This document shows positions 20,574 to 32,442 of a stretch of 64,000 nucleotides of DNA, one piece after another. Origin of the DNA: Lepidodermella squamata (Eukaryota > Gastrotricha). The stretch lies in assembly GCA_047495785.1 (NCBI GenBank), contig JBLDXI010000003.1, positions 2,480,001 through 2,544,000 of the forward strand, in the 5' to 3' direction. The notes under the pieces are model-generated. The model was not told the DNA's origin, did not search any database, and saw only the letters and a list, made by a program, of their open reading frames with translations. The stretch's first letter is position 1. Each line of letters begins with the position of its first letter. The translations under genes and the position numbers were made by a program.

Positions 20574-22547
20574 TTAATTTTTCCGGCTCTCAAGTTTGAT
20601 CGGAACGCCTTCGGCCGGAGCCAGGACCAGTTCTAGAGCCACAGGAATCCCATCAGCCGGATACCCACCATCAGGTTCAACCAGCCGGAATTTCCGAATC
20701 ATATTCACCAGCGTCAATTTCATTTCAAACATTGCCAATCGCATACCTTGCGAAAAAAATCCAAAAAATCTCACAAATTTAGCTAAAATAATTAGGATAT
20801 TACCGACGCAAGTTCTTGGACCAGAGCCGAAGGGCATGTAGCTCAAATCCGGGCGATCCTTCGTCGGATAATCTGGCGAAAATCGCTCTGGGTGGAAAAT
20901 GTTCGGATCAACCGGGCCCCAATACTCAGGATCTCGGAAAATCGAATAGAAATCAATCAAAATCGTCCCGAATTTCTTCGCAAAATGAATACCACCAATA
21001 TTACTGTCCTCAACAGCATGACGAGTATTAAAAGCCGCAACTGGGCAAATCCTTAGTGACTCATTTATGACCCACTCCAAGTACTGATGATTCATCAATT
21101 TATCGTAGTCAATCTCAGCTGATTCGTCCGGGAAAACTTCGATAATTTCTCGGTACAGTTTTTCCTGTTCCTTCGGATTTGCGGCTAGTAAATAGGCGAT
21201 GAAGCTTAAGGCGCTCGAAGTTGTTTCAGTTCCAGCTACTAACATGACCATACTTTGGGACAACACTTCATCCTCAGTAAATGGGACAGTCGCCATGTCA
21301 ACATTAGGGTTAAGTTCCGAGTCATCGATCAACGCTTGAAGTAGGTCATTGCGCCGTATTGATGAATCACCCGACCTCAGGTCACACACTTGTTTACACA
21401 TTGTGCGCAATTTGAACCACGGCACCATCGCCCCTGTCGTAAAAAATTTAGCCAGGGTCGATACTAGCCATTTCATCGGCCGTCTCAGTTCGGTGCAATA
21501 CATAGCGAATCGGATGAAGGCGGGTTTTTCCTGGAATAAATGCAACATTCCCATGGTGTTGTCTAACACCTGTTTACCGGACGGGTTGGAATCAGGGTCT
21601 TTAATTAGGCCGTTCAAGTCGAGGCCGAATGCCATCCCAGCTACGACGGAGATCGTCAATCGGACGAATAGCGGTTGGATATCGAATTCTCGCCCATTTT
21701 CGGCGTGTTTTGACAGCGTTTCAACGAGTTCGGCCTGGGTTTGTAGAACAAGGGGTTGGTATTGTTTCAATTTTGAAACCGTGAAAGCTGGGCTGATTTT
21801 GCTTCGAAGTCGCCGCCAGTGCTCGCCCCATGCGAAAAACACGTCGATGCCAAATACGGAATTTTTTACACCGACATCCGTTTCAGGGTCAGGCTAAAAA
21901 ACAGATAAATTAATTGCTGAAGTCTCAATATTTAAAATTAAATTAATTGGGAATTAATTTTAATATCTAATCTTTTTATTTTTTTGCTAATTTATTGTAT
22001 TATTTTGATTTATGTATATGATTAGAAAATGGGAACCGGCCAATTTTATTCGAAATTCTTGAAATTTTAAATTATTTAAATTCCAATTGAAATTTTTAAA
22101 TAATTTTAAAACAAATCTCTTTGTGAATTTTTAATTTTTCGAGTTATTCTTTATGTCTCTCTTGGTAATTACGAGCTGGCATGAAGATTTATGTCCCTAA
22201 AATGCAATCAGTACCTGAAAAGGTCCAATATTATGACCTTGGAATGACCAGTACTGCTTGATCGTAACCTGTTCAGCTAATTCTGGGGCTGCTACAACCA
22301 ATACCGGCCGGCCACCCTCGTAATAGCCCCACATTTTGCCGTACTTTTTCGTCCACTCAACCATGCGTAACGCCCGGCGGTTCTCCGGGCCAAACATCTC
22401 ATGCGTATTACCGCAGAACCAGTGCGGTTCCGGGCCCGGAATACCGAGCCGAGCGAAAAATCGGTGCCGGTAGAATTTTCGGTAAAAGTAGAACGCAACC
22501 AGTGATGTTGGGGCCAGGGCTAACAGCCACACGGCCACTGATACCAT
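20574..22547 (-). CDS. cytochrome P450, clan 3 (CYP3/CYP6-like)
   Basis: Exons 22547-22215, 21893-20804 and 20746-20574, about 510 residues in the final product. An N-terminal membrane anchor is followed by the proline hinge GIPGPEPHWFCGN. The WRRLRSKISPAFT C-helix, the I-helix VAGTETTSS oxygen-binding motif, the ExxR helix (ESLR), the FHPERF meander and the haem loop FGSGPRTCVGMRLAMFE are all present. It is an ER-bound mono-oxygenase for lipophilic substrates. The last intron (20747-20803) is 57 nt, a multiple of three without a stop codon, and splits the haem motif at Gly after the Cys ligand; reading through it would insert 19 residues. Confidence 0.93.
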
Positions 22548-22927
22548 TTTTCTGTAAATTACTTATTATACCTTCAAAAAAGCCTGCATGCTGATAAAAA
22601 ACCCACAAGAACTCAAAAAACGTTATCAAAAATGTAATGAATAGTATTATATGCACGAGCGCTTTAAACGTGAAAAAAACCAATTAACGTGCTGAATTTT
22701 TAAAGTTGAGCTGTTTATGTGTAATTGAAACACGCATATACAGAAATAGCCTAAATATTATGAATTTCGGCTATTTAAAAAAAATCAAATCAATTTTCTT
22801 GGTGTGTCTCAATTTCTCAAATTTTGAAAAAAGTCGAAACACTGAGGTACACCAAACATTTTATTCAAAAATTGATGATCGGCGAAAGAATAAAATTAAT
22901 AATAAAACAGGCGGAATTCAAATTTGT

Positions 22928-25900
22928 TTAATGGCGCCAATCAACGTTATCGATGTCAATTCGATTCGGATCGAGCGTTGTAGATACAGCCGAATCGATC
23001 ATTTCACCACTGTTTCGCTTCGATTTCAACGCTGCTTTGAGGAAATCAGCAATCGCCCGGCGTTCAGGCTTCAAAGACGCGAGAGAAATCGCGCTAAAGC
23101 CATCACTGTTGACCAGCAGCAAATCCGCACCGCGTTCAATTAGCAATTTAACAACTTCGAAGCGGTCACGGATGACTGCGCGAATTAGGGCTGTGTCACC
23201 CTGTTGCGGCAGGCCACTTTGCGCATCAATTGCGACGCCATTGTCGAGAAAAAACCGAACCGAGTTAACATTACCAGCCTCAGCCGCGATCATGAGCAGC
23301 GTTTTACCGAAAAATGTGCAGTTAACATCGGCGCCGTTTTTCAGCAGTAACTCCAGAATTCCAACACTTCGATTCGCCACAACAGCCCGGATTAAAGCCG
23401 GAGTTGCTTCGAAATTCTTTTCGCCCTTGATAAGAGTTTCAAGAACCGACCTAGCTGATTTCGGTTCAGGGTTCTTGTTACCCGAAGCTAGAGCTAATAC
23501 ATTTTCGCCGTACAAGTTAACCGGGTCGAGTTTCGCCCCCTTTTCCAGCAGCAATTTCACGATCTCGAAATGTCCCTCGATAACAGCTCGCATCAACCCG
23601 GTTTCTCGGGACAAAATATCGAATGCGTTGATATCAGCGCCGTTTTTCAGAAGAATTCGGACAGATTCGACGCAGCCTTTCGAAGCCGCGATCACCAGAG
23701 CGTGGCGGCCGAATTTCGTCCTCCAATTAGGATTCGCGCCATTCTCCAGCAATTTGTCAACAATTTTCGAGCTATTCCTGTCTAATGCGTTGAAAAATGC
23801 CGATGTTGAGACTGAGGCGCCTTTTTCTAGCAACTTTTCAACAATTTCTTCGCGGCCGTTGATCGCAGCGATTTCCAACGCTGTAGTGCCGAGTTTGCTC
23901 TTCGCATTAATTTCATCTTTATTCGGCAATTTTTCGAGGATGGCTGATATTATTTTCACCGGTGTGGATGAATCATTTACGGCGTGCATAAGAACAGTGA
24001 CGCCTTTGTTGTCGGTCGAGGTGCAGCTAGCGCCCTGGGTGATTAGAAAATCTACGACCACAGGGCAGGGTGCGTGAATTGCCGTTATCAGCGGCGTGAA
24101 ACCATGACAATTCTTCGCGTCGATGCTTGCACTGTTCTGGAGTAGAAATTTGAAGAGCTCCATGTTGCAAGTGCGAGCGGCCGTATGCAAAGGCGTATTC
24201 AAGCAGATATCGCCTTGAATAGAAATTAAGAAATTAAAAAAATAAATTATTTAAAAAAGTGAATAATTTTTGAAAATTTCTTTGCACATTTTTTTATCAA
24301 TTACTGAAATATTGCCACACAAAAAAATCAACTAATTGGGCGCTGATGCGAATCGATTTTTTTCATATTCAATTGCGCATTAGTTCGGGGTATAAAATCA
24401 GATTGAAATCGCTCACTTACCATCACCCTAAATTTTGAATTTTAAATATTTTGAATAAAACAATTTTCGCTCAAAAAATGCGCTTCTCCCTCGCTATCGC
24501 TGCCGTTGTTCTGTTGGGCATTGGTAAGGCTAGATTTATGAACTGGTTCAAAGAAATTAATTACACAATTTTCCAGCTTATGCCAATGCCACGGTCTACA
24601 AATTCGAGTCTAAAGAGCTGAACCGCCGTTACTCGAAGAAGACCAGCCTCTCAGTCAGCCGGTCCTACGAGAACAATGCGGCCTTCGCCAAGAAGGCAGT
24701 CTACGCCCCGAAAAAATTCGGCCGCAAGATGAACAAGCGCCGCGGATCCTACTCCAAGTCGGTGTCCAAGTCTGTTTCCTACTCGAGGTCTGCTTCGTAC
24801 TCGGGCAACCGTTGGGGCAAGAACAACAAGCGATTCGGAGGCCGCCGATACGGAAACAAGCGTCACGGTCGCGGCCGGAAGGGCGGCAAATTCGGCAACA
24901 AGTTCGGCTACAACTTCAACCGAAAGGGCAACAAAAAGGTCTCGTACTCGTACAGCAAGTCTGTCAGCGCCTCCAACTAAACTCAAATTTGAGCTTTCAA
25001 AGGACTCAAAATAATCTTTTGCATTGAAATTGGTTTTGAATAAATGAATGTTCGAAATGAAAATATTATTATGTTTGAATTTCACACAAAACTGGAATTC
25101 ATTTATTCAAGTGAATAATTTCTGTGCTATTTAAAATGTTTTACCAAATTGTCTTACCTTGATTAACATCGACTCCGGCATCCAGAAGCAGGTCAACAAC
25201 TTCGATAGAAGGCTCTCCCAAGTTACAGGCAGCCAACAGAACTCCGTAACCTTCTGAATTAACAGCATTCACATCAACCGAGCGATCCAACAGTAATCGA
25301 ACCATTCGAGCGTGACCATTAACAGCTGCTAAAACCAACGCATTGTTTCCCATCGCATCGGTCAAATTCACATTGGCACCGTTGTCTAGCAAATACCCGG
25401 CTATTTCAACATGGTTATTTTCAGCAGCGTGATGCAACGCGGTTTTCCCCTCAAAATCAGCCTGCCCCGAATCGGCCCGACTTTCGACTAGAGACCGCAC
25501 AATATCGATATTGCACGCGAGAACAGCTTCTTTCAGCGCAGATGAGCCGTGAAAATTCGGTAAATTTACGTCGATTTTCGTATTTTCTAGTAGCAAATAA
25601 CTAGCAATTTCGGTCCGGTTGTTGAGGACAGCTTTCAATAGCGCAGTTGAGCCGAAATCGTCTTTCGCGAGATTCACGTCGATTTTCAGGTCTTCAACTA
25701 GAAATTGGACGATTTTACTTTGACCTCGTTCGGTAGCCAGTTGAAGGGCGTAACTCGCGAGGCTTGGAAATTCTGCCTCATGGACTTGGCTGAAAATTTC
25801 CTTGATAGTGCGAGTAGCTAGATCAGAGTTCCACAACATGATTGTTTGCATTATTTGAGGGGTAATCTATGTGAAAACGAAAATCATAAAAAAAATCCAG

Positions 25901-26235
25901 CTTAAAATGATTTTTTCTCACCCTGCGGCATCGGGCGTTGAATTTCCAAGTGCCGTCATTTTGGCAAATGATCATCGGCTTCGGGTATCGATAGCTCATG
26001 TAAAAGCCTTTATTACACGAGGCTTTCCTAACAGCGCCGATTTCTGACGTTCCATCAGCTATAACACCATCAGTCAAAATCAATTCATTGCCAGAGCAGC
26101 CTTCTAAATTTCAGTAAAAAATTATGAATCCTGAATTACTATGAATCCTGTACTGCCAAATTCTTCACCTTTTGTCGAAATGGCCGCGTGAGCAAAACAA
26201 AGAATTATGGTGGCTATTGAACAGTGATTCAGCAT
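22928..26235 (-). CDS. signal peptide-sushi-ankyrin repeat protein
   Basis: Four exons: 26235-26169, 26103-25922, 25866-25158 and 24213-22928, with phases that all agree. Exon 1 encodes a signal peptide (MLNHCSIATIILCFAHAA). Exon 2 encodes one sushi/CCP module with its Cys pattern (GCSGNEL, ASCNKGFYM, MIICQNDGTW, ARCRR). Exons 3 and 4 encode roughly 17 ankyrin repeats (repeated TALHHAAENNHVEIAGYLL and GxTALIRAVxxRFEVVKLLI type units), ending DIDNVDWRH. No transmembrane segment is evident. An extracellular sushi module joined to ankyrin repeats is an unusual combination, as ankyrin repeats are usually cytoplasmic. The 0.94-kb third intron houses a gene on the other strand. Confidence 0.8.
24391..24398 (+). 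promoter_or_regulatory. TATA box of the nested gene
   Basis: TATAAAAT lies 87 nt before the ATG at 24478, the same spacing as its paralogue at 1394. Confidence 0.7.
24478..24980 (+). CDS. secreted Lys/Ser/Gly-rich protein (copy 3), nested in an intron
   Basis: Exon 1 is 24478-24523 (46 nt, MRFSLAIAAVVLLGI) and exon 2 is 24577-24980, with a 53-nt phase-1 intron ending TTTTCCAG. The mature chain (YANATVYKFESKELNRRYSKK..., SYSRSASYSGNRWGKNNKRFGG, GRGRKGGKFGNKFGYNFNRK, VSYSYSKSVSASN) is nearly the same as that at 1394, and the 3' flank matches too. The whole gene lies within the third intron of the ankyrin gene, on the opposite strand. Because its promoter and intron are retained, it moved by DNA duplication and not by retroposition. 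Confidence 0.87.
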
Positions 26236-26675
26236 CTCAGTGTTGAAGAATTAACAAAAATGAACATTTATAGGCGTGAGACTTCAAGTTGAAAATTCAG
26301 CTGCGAGTTAAGTCTCGTGTTCAGCTGGCGTAACGAGTCTCAGATGAAACATGTGACGCATGGCTCCGCAAGTCTGAGACCCACGCGAAAGCGTCATTTC
26401 AGCACCTGTTTTCTCGCCTTTTTTAATTTTTCTTCACAATCAAAATTAGAGTTGACATTAATTTTATTAATTTTTCAATTATTGCTATGCAAAATCCAGG
26501 TACAATGTAAGCTCTGTAAACAACATCCTAGAACATTTGAGGATCAGTGTTAATTTATAAATCAGTGAATGAAACTGCTGATATCGCCATAGAATTCAAA
26601 TTTACACGAGATTCGAAAGGAAGCTAAAATTGCCGTCTACCTAGGATCTAAATATATAATGAGCAATCCTGTAAT

Positions 26676-26829
26676 ATCGTTAGCGACGCGCCAAAACAAT
26701 CACTTTGATGACTCATTCGATTGTACTTTGACGAGCCAAACGTAAAGAAGGAGTACGTTCGGCTTATTTGAGCATTGATCGTACTTATCGTACATAGCAA
26801 GGTGGTTATTTTGGCGCGTCGCTAACGAT
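26676..26829. repeat. miniature inverted-repeat element (154 bp)
   Basis: A perfect 21-bp inverted repeat, ATCGTTAGCGACGCGCCAAAA at 26676-26696 (given here in part as ATCGTTAGCGACGCG) with its reverse complement at 26809-26829. No coding capacity. It lies in the spacer between the ankyrin gene and the next minus-strand gene. Confidence 0.75.
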
Positions 26830-26934
26830 GTGTAATTATTACTGTCTGAACTAAACTTTTGAAGTTTGCCTTGTGAGAGATTAGACATAATATTAGACTG
26901 GCATGAGTTTATTTCGATTTATTCATTGTCGCAA

Positions 26935-28222
26935 TTATTTTGAGCGCCTATTTTCCACCGAATGGCTAAGCTCACTACCTCGCCAAACCGCAAGCAGCCA
27001 TCCAACTCGTTTCGATTCGTCTTGGACCTTTGGCAAAGAGAAGACAGGACGTTCAGCTGCATCATATTCTAGATTCAACTCAAAGATGCGCAACCAACGT
27101 GCATACGCTCTCTTATTTTCGTGATCGAATGCTGCATAGGTTGGACCAGTGGTCGCTGCGACTGCATAATAGCGAATCCTGTTTTCTCTCATGCACCAGG
27201 CCTGAGTTTTTACCGCGAAAGGAATATTAATTCTGAACAGTGCATTTTTTGGTAAATGTATAGCCATCCATTCAATAGGTAAGCCGTGGTGATTTTGCTG
27301 CAAGTTGAGACACGCACCGTAGATCACTGAAACACGTCCACCAGTACTTATTGGCAGTTGGCTATCATCAATCTTGATTATAGCGGATTTTCCAATGTCG
27401 ATCTTCTCATACAGCAACCGATTGTCAACGTAGTCCTTGAATACATTCTCAAGAGGCTTTAGAAAGTTTGGATGAGGCTTGTCGTACGGTGCTTCCAAGC
27501 AAATACTCAGAGAATAGGGTTCATTTTCGAAGCAAAAACGCGTGACAGATAGATCGTTGACCATGTTAAAGTAGCTTATTGCGCGAGCATCTTCCATTTC
27601 ACCTGAATTAAAGAGAGCCGATCGCAAACATCCTTGTAACGCGATGTTGTTTTCGAATCTTCGGAGAGAGCCATCTATAAACTCACTTCGCCGCAGTTCT
27701 TGAGGAATGCTAATACGATGGCTCCGTACGTCCGGTAGCGGCATTGAAGTTGAGCTAAGTTGGCTGATATCCACCAGTATGTTGTTATGTTTGCCTCTAT
27801 ATTTTGTCATCTCTCTGACAAATACCACAACCTCCTCGTTACTATGAAATTTGATAGCCATGGTCATGCGATCCATGCCAGGGGACTTATAATCAGCCCA
27901 GGCTTCCAATAGCAGAATCGATGAACCACTAACGAGCCTCATGCCAGAGTTGTCGCACAGCATGAACAGTAGTTTTATGGGTTTGACACCAATGAATCGA
28001 AAGTAGTTGCCAGCACTGTTTTTCAACACCATGTAATCAGCTTTTTCGGCATCGTGAATCAGAGGCTTTCGTAAGTTTGGGGGTAATAAAGTGCCTGGGA
28101 TCGCCGGTTCGAATGAAACCCAACGGATTGTTGATGTAACAACAGCCTGTAGTCAATGAAAAATGACGATGAAAGCCGAATTTCGCCAATCAACTTACCT
28201 CAGTTATAAAATCCCTGTTCAT
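26935..28222 (-). CDS. unrecognised protein (family A, intact paralogue)
   Basis: Two exons: 28222-28199 (MNRDFITE) and 28146-26935, joined in phase 0, about 411 residues. I do not recognise a domain. Distinctive parts are WVSFEPAIPGTLLPP, VNDLSVTRFCFENEP, CLEAPYDKPHPNF, ISTGGRVSVIYGACLN, GLPIEWMAIHLP and YARWLRIFEL. There is no signal peptide or membrane segment. It is homologous to the interrupted gene at 32827-37370, sharing FN-V-D-SV-RFC, CLE-P--KP, STGG-V--I--A and PIEW---H-P. The existence of two copies about 5 kb apart argues that it is a real gene family. Confidence 0.65.
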
Positions 28223-28398
28223 TGTTAGTTATTGATGACATGTTGATAATGTGACGTTTTTTCGAAAAATAATTTTGAGGAAGATTTTTCATTATTCTTG
28301 ACCAAATAAACAAATGAATTAGTTGTATTTTTCGTCCTCCTTGGGCATGAAAATGTGATTTTAATATTAAGAGTAGAAAATGCCTTACCCATGAGGGT

Positions 28399-28731
28399 TT
28401 AGGGGACGGTTGACGACAGGCGATCGGCTACAGGGGCCGACAGATCGGTCGCGAACAACCTGCTTTTGCCCAAAAATTCATAATTCTCGATGCTATTACA
28501 CACTAATTGCCATTCATCCATATCCCTGGCAGTTATTTGCGCTAATTCTAGATCCACAATTTTGTGAATTTCAGTGCGTCGCATCGACAAGGTTGACTTA
28601 TGAGGTCTCCCGCGTCTAACAGGCTCATTTGGGTTTTTAACATCTTCCACTTGAATTTCGAACAAACCAATTTTAAGAAGACTCTTTTTCAAGCTATCGG
28701 TCCAGCGGGTTGGCGGTTTACCGCGAGGCAA
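28399..28731 (-). pseudogene. non-LTR retrotransposon 3' relic
   Basis: A 110-codon fragment with RGKPPTRWTDSLKK, VRRGRPHKS and ITARDMDEWQLVCN. The combination of a GRPPTRW-D motif and a later RDxxEW resembles the C-terminal tail of some craniofacial-development-protein-2-like non-LTR reverse transcriptases. No polymerase domain is adjacent. Treat as a remnant, possibly exapted. Confidence 0.45.
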
Positions 28732-28739
28732 GCACCAAC

Positions 28740-29458
28740 TCGGGTCGACCGCTCTCCAATATTTTTCCTCAGGGGATTTTATATTTTCATGTTCTCCAAA
28801 ATAAATCTGTCCTTATGCGATAGTCGAGGTCACACTTCCATTGTGACGCAAAACTTGCGTCTCAAGAAAAATAAGAAATTGGAAAACCGGCTCTCATTTT
28901 CCGCCCGCTGTCCTGATTTCTTAGCGAAATCATCCTTTAGTCTTTAGTTACCAAAATTGAACCTGTAAGACCAATTTCAGCTGGCTATGCTATTGTGGGA
29001 TTCAATCTTAAGGCACAAAGGTTGCTTCACCTGTTTCTAAGAACTGTAAACCTTGCTCATGTCGTATAAAACTGAAGGAATTCCTTGATATCGCAGGCTT
29101 TTATCTTTCCGGGTCATTTCTTCTATCCTGATTTGAAAGCGCGAAATATCCCATGGCGCCACGAATAATGAATATAGGACACACTCCAGCATCGTTTATG
29201 AGGCAGATCAATATCAATGAATGGCGATGATGGTATGAAAATGTGCTACAATAAGTGGCCAGGGAATTCCAAGCCCCTTCAAGAACACTCCTAAGTTAAA
29301 TTATATCGTTTTTATAAAAATGGCGCTTCCGCTTCCCATTTTTTCATATTCACGGTTGTGTACTATCTATTTTATATTACTTCACACTCGATTTAACTAT
29401 TTGAACGTATATCGCTGAGTCAAATTTACGAATAAAACTAAATTTGACTTGAAATAAC
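28740..29458. other. intergenic, nothing supported
   Basis: No gene, RNA or repeat is convincing here. The last part is the promoter region of the Ly6-like gene. Confidence 0.35.
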
Positions 29459-29539
29459 ATGGAGCGGTCCAAAGTCAGTCGACTCTACGGCCCAGTTAAC
29501 GCATGGGTCGCCACAATTCCGAGTCCAAGTCCTCGTAAA

Positions 29540-30013
29540 ATGGCAATATTGGCATTTGTAGGAATCGTCACATATGCAGTGGTTCTAGCGTCCTCACCAG
29601 GTATAAAACAGCGCGAATGCGCAATATTTCGAGCCCACATGTTGTCTTTACAGAGGAGGTTATTGCATTCGACTGCTTCACCGGGGTGTCAAACGATTCA
29701 AGCCCAACGAATTTCTCGAAATGCAATACCGTAAACCTTTGCAAGGTAAGCGCGAACACAGTTCAGCTTGGAGTCATTTTATGTATTTTGGCTATAGAAA
29801 ATAGTTGTGATAACGAAAGCTGGCAGGTTAACGACGAAAGCTTGCGTACCGAGCTGCTACGACGGGAGGACGTGTGACAATAGCCAAACTTGCAATGAAT
29901 ATTACTGTTGCAAAGGTGAACTTTGTAATTCCTCCAATCAACTTCAAATGAACGCTTCGACGATACCGAATTTAATCTTATTAATAGCCGCCCTAATATT
30001 CTCGTTAACTTGA
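29540..30013 (+). CDS. Ly6/uPAR three-finger protein, GPI-anchored type
   Basis: Three exons: 29540-29600, 29654-29745 and 29798-30013. The start chosen gives a signal peptide (MAILAFVGIVTYAVVLAS); an in-frame ATG at 29459 would add 27 residues. The mature domain has ten cysteines in Ly6 order, beginning FDCFTG and ending YYCCKGELCNSS, the CC-x4-CN signature. A hydrophobic C-terminal tail (NLILLIAALIFSLT) with no basic residues after it fits a GPI-attachment signal. Such proteins act at the cell surface as receptor modulators or adhesion factors. The partner is unknown. Confidence 0.8.
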
Positions 30014-30593
30014 CAGTGGCATGGCATGATGATGCGAGTGAAGAGTTTATTCAGTTTGAGACAGTAAACAATTTTGTTTATTTTTAGTAGCAATTCATAC
30101 GAGAACCAGAGAAAGCCGCAAGGAATTCAGTTCGAATATCATTTTTTTCGATGAATCTCATTTCTATGAATTCCCTATGAAATTTATACAGGCTTCGTGA
30201 TCAAAATTTGTTCTCGCGTACCATCGCGCACGACCAATGGCGGCCGCGAATAATTTGTTTGCATTCCATTTTACGTGATTTGCTCATTGATTAGATAAGC
30301 AAAAGGCTTTTCTGTAGCCAAAATTATCAATTGGGGAGTTTCTGGAGGTCAATGACCTTGAATGTACAAAATGGCCTAGCATAAAAAATGAATGTTAGAT
30401 CAGCCCACCTCTGTTGCAACGTTAGTGATATCAACGTGTTCTTAGCATGTGCGCCACAAGAGAACTCGACGCAAAATTCCGTTCTCAGGATTTCATTTTA
30501 CTGTATTTACCCTTTGATAAGGGTTTTTCTCACGGCTAAGTACAAAAAAGGAAACAACATATGTCGGTTTCCAGAAGTTACCATTCTTCGAAA
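30014..30593. other. intergenic, no gene seen
   Basis: Spacer between the Ly6-like gene and the sushi gene. Nothing with coding or structural support. Confidence 0.35.
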
Positions 30594-32442
30594 ATGAAGA
30601 AAATGATTCTGGGTCTAGTTGTTGTTGCGTGCTCGATAGATTTTATCTACGGATCCTGTGCCATTCCGAAGCGAGAAAATGGCATCGTATTTCTTACAGA
30701 CTCTTCTGCGGTCGACGTTGCCCCGGTTGGGACTGGATTAGGCCTGCAATGCAAGGACGGCTTCTCTGCTTCCGAATTTTGCGGTGTTTTAGTACAGACA
30801 TGCATGGCTGACGGATCTTGGTATCCGCCTGGGCTTGCTACCTGCGAAAAGAGCTGTGGTAATCCTGGCAAGGTGGAAAACGGCGACATTTCGGTGACAA
30901 CTACAACAATCGGCAGTGAGCTGGTTGTCACTTGCAAGCCTGGCTACGTTGTCAACGGTTCATCTACGATCCATTGTGGGAAGGACTTGAAATGGACTTC
31001 CGCCGGGAGTTGCGTTCCAGTTTGCTCAGGTCCTTTACCGACCATCGACAATGGCTTTTTTCCCCATAGCGATTGCCCGCCATTTGTCGGCAGCCATCAA
31101 TTGATTGTATGCAAGGACGGCTATGAACTTGTCGGATCAAACGTTGTTTTTTGCCAAGCCGATGGTACATGGCAAGTTACGAAGGCTTATTGCAGGCCGA
31201 AGGAAGGCGGATCGGATTCGGGCTCGAAGCCGGTTGAAAGCCTACAAAAAGATGGGGTAAGCTATTCTCAGAAATCTTAACTAACGCTCAATGTCAGCTA
31301 TTCTCTTTAGTATTGGAATCGACCATCAAACGGAAATTCGGAGTTCCAAACGATATACTCTAGCAGCGACGTTGCGGTGAAGGGTGTTTATGTGGCCACC
31401 CTTCGGAAGCCGAAAACTCGTCTACAGCCTCGCAGCTCAGCCCACAAAACTCACGTCATTTCTCGGGACGAGATTAAGAGCAAAATTCTCCTCTACGTAA
31501 ATACTGAATTAATGGCATTCAGGCTTCCAGAACCGCCGAAAAAGTCTACCAGAAGCATTTACGGGGACTGGCTCATCGACATGATGGAGCGAACCCCCAT
31601 GTGGAAACTCAAAATCATACCTCCAGACCTTGACCCTAAATCTGCGATAGTAGGCTGTAGCTATGACGATGCAAGCGGCAGGCTTTTTGTGTCGTATGCT
31701 ACGGAAACCATTTATTATGCGGACTTGGAACCTTTGCTATCAGGACAGGGCGCTGATAATGTGACTCTTGAGGTTTTTGTCAAATCGGCGAGTCGTAAGT
31801 GCATCGACCTCCACGCAGATCCTGAGTTGAACTATCTGTGGTGTTCGAATTCAGGAGACGCGATTGCGTTCTCTCTGATTGACGGATCGTCCTTTCCGGA
31901 TACCCTTCAATACAGGATCAATAACCCGGCCGGAGTCAGTGTCAGCGCAGTCAATTCATTGACAACTAACAATCATTACGGAGAGTCAGGAGATGATAAA
32001 ATCGCGCTGCTTGCTGACCAGGGCAACCTCCACTTATTTAGACAGGGTTTAACTGGTCGCTATGAGTTCGTACGGTCGTCAGAACATTGCAACAGCGCAT
32101 TCGCACCTAAAATTGATCAGTTCGGTAATACAATTGTCGGATGTCGCGTGGCAAATGACGCCGGCCTGCTTGATGTAGGGTGTTGATGAAGATTATGTTT
32201 CGTTAATATAATGTTTACATCCTTAGATTTTCCCGGTTTCGAACTCGACACAAGAAACATGGAAGAAAAGCTACGAGGTATATTTGCCGACACTTTTTGT
32301 CCGGGCTATTGAAGTGTTCACAATCAACGACGTCGACTACTGCTCGACAGCTATTTTCCTCGGCACCATAGACTTCAAGGGTCGCCCTTACAGTTATTTG
32401 GTCGCTAAATCATTCGACTGTGACAATATGCCCTCAAAGTAG
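30594..32442 (+). CDS. secreted protein: three sushi modules plus novel C-terminal domain
   Basis: Exons 30594-31257, 31311-32174 and 32227-32442 (phase-0 junctions; the second donor is GTAGGG), about 580 residues. The signal peptide is MKKMILGLVVVACSIDFIYG. Three sushi/CCP modules follow (GSCAIPKRENG...ATCEK, SCGNPGKVENG...SCVP, VCSGPLPTIDNGFF...AYCRP). Next comes a Gly/Ser linker and a ~360-residue C-terminal region (VGCSYDDASGRLFVSYATETIYYADL, NYLWCSNSGDAIAFSLIDG, TIVGCRVANDAGLLD, FLGTIDFKGRPYSYLVAKSFDCD) whose repeated short strands hint at a beta-propeller. I do not recognise that region. It is likely an extracellular recognition protein. Confidence 0.75.

Noticed and set aside
28090-28110. 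tRNA T-loop-like GGTTCGAAT sequences here and elsewhere
   Set aside because: No acceptor, D or anticodon arms fold around them, and this example is inside coding sequence.
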